From Candidatus Collierbacteria bacterium GW2011_GWB1_44_6 (lineage in GTDB: Bacteria; Patescibacteriota; Microgenomatia; UBA1400; MFAQ01): a stretch of 7,375 bases of DNA. The stretch is from NCBI GenBank assembly GCA_000998025.1, contig LCJG01000038.1, forward strand, positions 1-7,375. The letters run 5' to 3'. The notes below the pieces were generated by a model. The model saw nothing but the letters and a program-made list of their open reading frames with translations, did not search any database and was not told the DNA's origin. The first letter of the stretch is position 1, and each line of letters starts with the position of its first letter. Shown here piece by piece: positions 5,908 to 7,375 of the stretch. Made by a program: the position numbers and the translations under genes.

Positions 5908-5948
5908 TAAACATAAATATCCCCGTCAAGCGGGGACATTTATGTTTA
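5908..5948. repeat. 17-bp hairpin abutting the 3' end of tRNA-Ser(GCU)
   Basis: TAAACATAAAT pairs with ATTTATGTTTA (11 bp), followed by one A/C mismatch, then TCCCCG/CGGGGA (6 bp) around the loop TCAAG. It begins one base beyond the base after the tRNA discriminator. There is no T run beyond it on the minus strand, so it is not a standard terminator. It might block exonucleases or guide 3' processing, or be an inserted palindrome. Confidence 0.8.
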
Positions 5949-5949
5949 G

Positions 5950-6032
5950 CGGAGGCAGTGGGATTCGAACCCACGAGACTCTTTCGAGTCGCAGATTAGC
6001 AATCTGCTGCCATACCACTAGGCGATACCTCC
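5950..6032 (-). tRNA. tRNA-Ser(GCU)
   Basis: 83-nt class II cloverleaf: acceptor GGAGGTA/TGCCTCC, D stem GCC/GGC, anticodon stem GCAGA/TCTGC with loop TTGCTAA (anticodon GCU, reading AGC/AGU), variable arm GACTC-GAAA-GAGTC, T arm GTGGG-TTCGAAT-CCCAC, discriminator G. CCA is not encoded. It follows the endonuclease stop codon by 10 bases, with its -10 box overlapping that stop. Confidence 0.95.
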
Positions 6033-6041
6033 AGCCTGAAA

Positions 6042-6050
6042 ATTATAACA
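6042..6050 (-). promoter_or_regulatory. Extended -10 promoter of tRNA-Ser(GCU)
   Basis: TGTTATAAT is a perfect extended -10 element. TATAAT ends 9 bases before the tRNA 5' end and contains the TAA stop codon (6045-6043) of the endonuclease gene. No -35 box at 17 bases. Confidence 0.6.
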
Positions 6051-6369
6051 TTGGTAGCTTCAAAAGAAGTCTGTTGTTCGAACTACCTATTATGTCGAAA
6101 TATCTTCGAACTTCCTTAGAGTCATACAGCCACACTTTGTTATACGAGGCATATTTAGGATTAAAGCCAAGTGTTGTTAGGGTCTCAAAAACAAATTTTA
6201 ATAATGGCTTGGACATATTTGTGAAACATATCTTAAAATAATCATAGTATTTATTATTCACCTTATATCGGTGCAAAAAGATTCCCCCATCAGTATCCAT
6301 AAGTCCTCTGACACACATTCTCGAGTAACTTAAATTATTCTTTATCCACTTCGGAACATCGACCTGCAA
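6043..6369 (-). CDS. C-terminal half of LAGLIDADG endonuclease (possible separate product)
   Basis: About 108 aa from TTG 6369 to TAA, if re-initiated. It carries the second motif, CVRGLMDTDGGIF (about 19-31), with the probable metal-binding aspartate D27. A QVDVPKWIKNN helix precedes it and a typical ICFTNMSKPLLKFV beta-helix element follows. A GGAG (6384-6381) lies 11 bases before the TTG, spanning the TAG, which would allow translational coupling. Whether the half is made is unknown. Confidence 0.5.
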   Translation of the reverse strand: MQVDVPKWIKNNLSYSRMCVRGLMDTDGGIFLHRYKVNNKYYDYFKICFTNMSKPLLKFVFETLTTLGFNPKYASYNKVWLYDSKEVRRYFDIIGSSNNRLLLKLPML

Positions 6370-6375
6370 TTTTTT

Positions 6376-7035
6376 CTAATCTCCAATTTTCAAACCGTTG
6401 TCAACCAAAAACTGAATTAGATTGACTCCTGAATAGGTTATACAAACAGCCTTACAGTTCTTAATTTTAAAAACATGAGGATTATAGCCAAACAATTCTT
6501 TAGACTTCTTCATTACGTATTGAATATAATCTTTATCAGCTTCAGAATTAAGAGTAATTGTAAGTTGATATGGTCTAATGCCTCCGTCCCCTAAAACTGT
6601 TCCGAAAAATTCGGCTAATCGCGCTGATCTCGGACAGTTAAAATCTCTTGGAATAGGGCAGCCTAATTGCCTATAATAATCAGGATATTCTTTTCTTTTT
6701 TGTTGTGACACAATCCCTCCTTTTCTGCGTCCCCAACTATTACCAGGTGGTCCATAAATTTTCATTCTAGCAAGAGCCCCACTCTCTCCGTTAATTCTTC
6801 CACTCCACCATTCTTCTCTCTCGTCGATAATTACAGGTAGCTTTATTCCAGACATTTCGCTTAGTTTCAACATTTTATCTTTTATACCAAGTGTTTTCTC
6901 ATTGATCCAATCTCTAAAGCTTCTTCCAGAAATACCAACAATTCGTCCCAGATCATCGGAATCAGCTTTTAGTACCGATCCAACGTTCTTCAAAAACCTG
7001 TTTTGCTCTCCAACACCAAACACTAATCTCGACAT
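6376..7035 (-). CDS. N-terminal half of HTH-LAGLIDADG endonuclease
   Basis: 219 aa ending at TAG. Residues about 25-45 (SDDLGRIVGISGRSFRDWIN) form a helix-turn-helix. Next comes the block IYGPPGNSWGRRKGG (93-107), which I recall from free-standing endonucleases of candidate-phyla bacteria. The first LAGLIDADG motif is LAEFFGTVLGDGGI (140-153) with catalytic-type D150, followed by YQLTITLN and an ITYSGVNLIQFLVDNGL helix. LAGLIDADG enzymes need two motifs, so this half alone would have to dimerise or pair with the C half. It is free-standing between divergent serine tRNA genes, with no intron or intein boundary visible. The ATG at 7035 has no ribosome site. Confidence 0.8.
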   Translation of the reverse strand: MSRLVFGVGEQNRFLKNVGSVLKADSDDLGRIVGISGRSFRDWINEKTLGIKDKMLKLSEMSGIKLPVIIDEREEWWSGRINGESGALARMKIYGPPGNSWGRRKGGIVSQQKRKEYPDYYRQLGCPIPRDFNCPRSARLAEFFGTVLGDGGIRPYQLTITLNSEADKDYIQYVMKKSKELFGYNPHVFKIKNCKAVCITYSGVNLIQFLVDNGLKIGD

Positions 7036-7041
7036 AAATTA

Positions 7042-7070
7042 ATACTAACAAAACCCGAAGAATAATTCAA
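7042..7070 (-). promoter_or_regulatory. Promoter of the endonuclease gene, probably leaderless
   Basis: TTGAAT (7070-7065) and TAGTAT (7047-7042) on the minus strand are 17 bases apart, each matching four of six consensus positions. The -10 box ends 6 bases before ATG 7035, so the start site should fall on the A of the ATG. Confidence 0.45.
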
Positions 7071-7088
7071 CCCCTAGCTTCAGTTTAA

Positions 7089-7097
7089 TGGTAAAAT
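7089..7097 (+). promoter_or_regulatory. Extended -10 promoter of the tRNA-Ser(UGA)-(ACU) pair
   Basis: TGGTAAAAT is an extended -10 element with TAAAAT ending 9 bases before the tRNA. The GGTAAAATAT core is identical to that before tRNA-Arg(GCG). It diverges from the endonuclease promoter. Confidence 0.55.
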
Positions 7098-7106
7098 ATA
7101 TGAGAT

Positions 7107-7191
7107 GGAGAGTGGGCAGGACGGTAATGCGTGAGTCTTGAAAACTCATGAGCGTAAGCTCTAACAGGTTCGACCCCTGTACTCTCCGCCA
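7107..7191 (+). tRNA. tRNA-Ser(UGA), CCA encoded
   Basis: Class II cloverleaf: acceptor GGAGAGT/ACTCTCC, anticodon stem TGAGT/ACTCA with loop CTTGAAA (anticodon UGA, reading UCA and other UCN), variable arm GAGC-GTAA-GCTC, T arm ACAGG-TTCGACC-CCTGT, discriminator G at 7188 and encoded CCA at 7189-7191. Minus-strand serine tRNAs here lack CCA. Confidence 0.95.
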
Positions 7192-7193
7192 CA

Positions 7194-7282
7194 GGAGGGG
7201 TCGCATAGTTGGTCGAGTGCTCCAGTTTACTAAACTGGCGTATCGCAAGATACCATGGGTTCGAATCCCATCCCCTCCGCCA
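7194..7282 (+). tRNA. tRNA-Ser with anticodon ACU, CCA encoded
   Basis: Class II cloverleaf: acceptor GGAGGGG/CCCCTCC, D stem GCA/TGC, anticodon stem CCAGT/ACTGG with loop TTACTAA, variable arm GTATC-GCAA-GATAC, T arm ATGGG-TTCGAAT-CCCAT, discriminator G at 7279, CCA at 7280-7282. All stems pair perfectly, so it looks functional. The anticodon by position is ACU, which would read AGU (serine); A34 in this box is very unusual in bacteria. The discriminator G and GGAGG acceptor match the other serine tRNAs, arguing against Leu or Tyr. It starts 2 bases after the CCA of tRNA-Ser(UGA), so the pair shares one transcript. Confidence 0.88.
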
Positions 7283-7375
7283 ATTTTCACTTTTCGTGAA
7301 ATCGTAAGAAATAGCCTCGGCGCAAAGCGCCTCGGCATGGTATTTTTCCGCAATTTGAAAGGCATTTTTGAAATC
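7283..7375 (+). other. Gene-free tail with two short hairpins
   Basis: TTTCAC-TTTTC-GTGAAA (7285-7301) and GGCGC-AAA-GCGCC (7319-7331, inside a GCCTCGG direct repeat at 7314 and 7329) follow the tRNA pair. A T5 run starts about ten bases after the second, so either could end transcription, weakly. An ATG at 7337 opens a frame to the window edge, which is too short to judge. Confidence 0.35.

Larger units (their letters stand above)
6043..7035 (-). pseudogene. HTH-LAGLIDADG homing endonuclease gene split by an in-frame TAG
   Basis: The two halves lie in one reading frame. Codon 220 is TAG (6378-6376), so without it this would be a 330-aa protein with an N-terminal helix-turn-helix and two LAGLIDADG motifs, the usual single-chain layout. 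The junction GLKIGD-stop-KKLQVDVPKW corresponds to the family pattern G(N/D)Kxx.QVDxPxW, as I recall it. The stop falls on a usual lysine, and AAG to TAG is a one-base change. No other lesion is visible, so the event looks recent or the halves still work separately. Confidence 0.75.

Noticed and set aside
5709..5939. Minus-strand open frame of 76 codons between tRNA-Ser(GCU) and the 168-aa gene
   Set aside because: It runs through the hairpin, the inverted T arm and the tRNA remnant, overlaps the start of a real gene and has no recognisable domain.
5840..6241. Plus-strand open frame containing GGSGIRTHE
   Set aside because: Antisense translation of tRNA-Ser(GCU) and of the end of the endonuclease gene.
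6376..6378. TAG reassigned to an amino acid (or UGA recoding) in this genome
   Set aside because: TAG ends the MgtE-like and 168-aa genes and TGA ends the AlkD-like gene, with no conserved sequence beyond those stops.
7045..7365. Minus-strand open frame with GGDGIRTHG and similar text
   Set aside because: This peptide is the known signature of translating tRNA T-arm antisense; the frame covers the two plus-strand tRNA-Ser genes.

Overview
The window looks like a piece of a small-genome candidate-phyla-radiation (Patescibacteria, possibly Microgenomates-type) chromosome. This is inferred from short single-domain versions of usual proteins, a two-helix PH-like hypothetical protein, a free-standing HTH plus LAGLIDADG endonuclease with the 'YGPPGN..GRRKGG' block, mixed encoded and non-encoded tRNA CCA ends, and almost no Shine-Dalgarno sequences. 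TAA, TAG and TGA all end genes here (TGA ends the AlkD-like gene), so the UGA-recoding lineages are unlikely. No taxonomic marker gene is present, so the assignment is tentative.

Layout. Everything from 1 to about 7035 is on the minus strand; the last 270 bases are plus. From the right-hand end: two plus-strand tRNA-Ser genes (UGA, ACU); a divergent LAGLIDADG endonuclease gene split by an in-frame TAG; tRNA-Ser(GCU); a palindrome-rich segment with a collapsed tRNA-Ser remnant; a 168-aa membrane protein; a probable transcription unit tRNA-Arg(GCG), tRNA-Ser(CGA), an AlkD-like DNA alkylation repair protein and an MgtE-type membrane domain; tRNA-Arg(CCG); three hairpins and the 3' half of a tRNA-Arg(CCU)-like gene; a HAD hydrolase; two 72/75-bp repeats built from tRNA-Ser acceptor pieces; tRNA-Ser(GGA); and a large CHASE-GAF-PAS-PAS sensor protein that runs off the left end.

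The window is dominated by serine and arginine tRNAs: five serine isoacceptors (GGA, CGA, UGA, GCU, ACU) and two arginine ones (GCG, CCG), plus remnants of both types. The anticodon set is odd: Arg carries G34 (GCG) where bacteria usually have A34, and a second AGY-serine tRNA carries A34 (ACU) where G34 is usual.

Three stretches beside tRNA genes hold perfect or near-perfect hairpins fused to tRNA ends that have lost their interior ('minihelices'). They share no obvious mobile-element protein and may reflect repeated palindrome formation or tRNA collapse. This is the least explained part of the window.

Four protein genes have a -10-like hexamer 5 to 8 bases before the start codon and no ribosome binding site, which suggests leaderless transcripts. 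Four sites upstream of tRNA units carry the same GGTAAAAT motif, and the fifth has a textbook TGTTATAAT.
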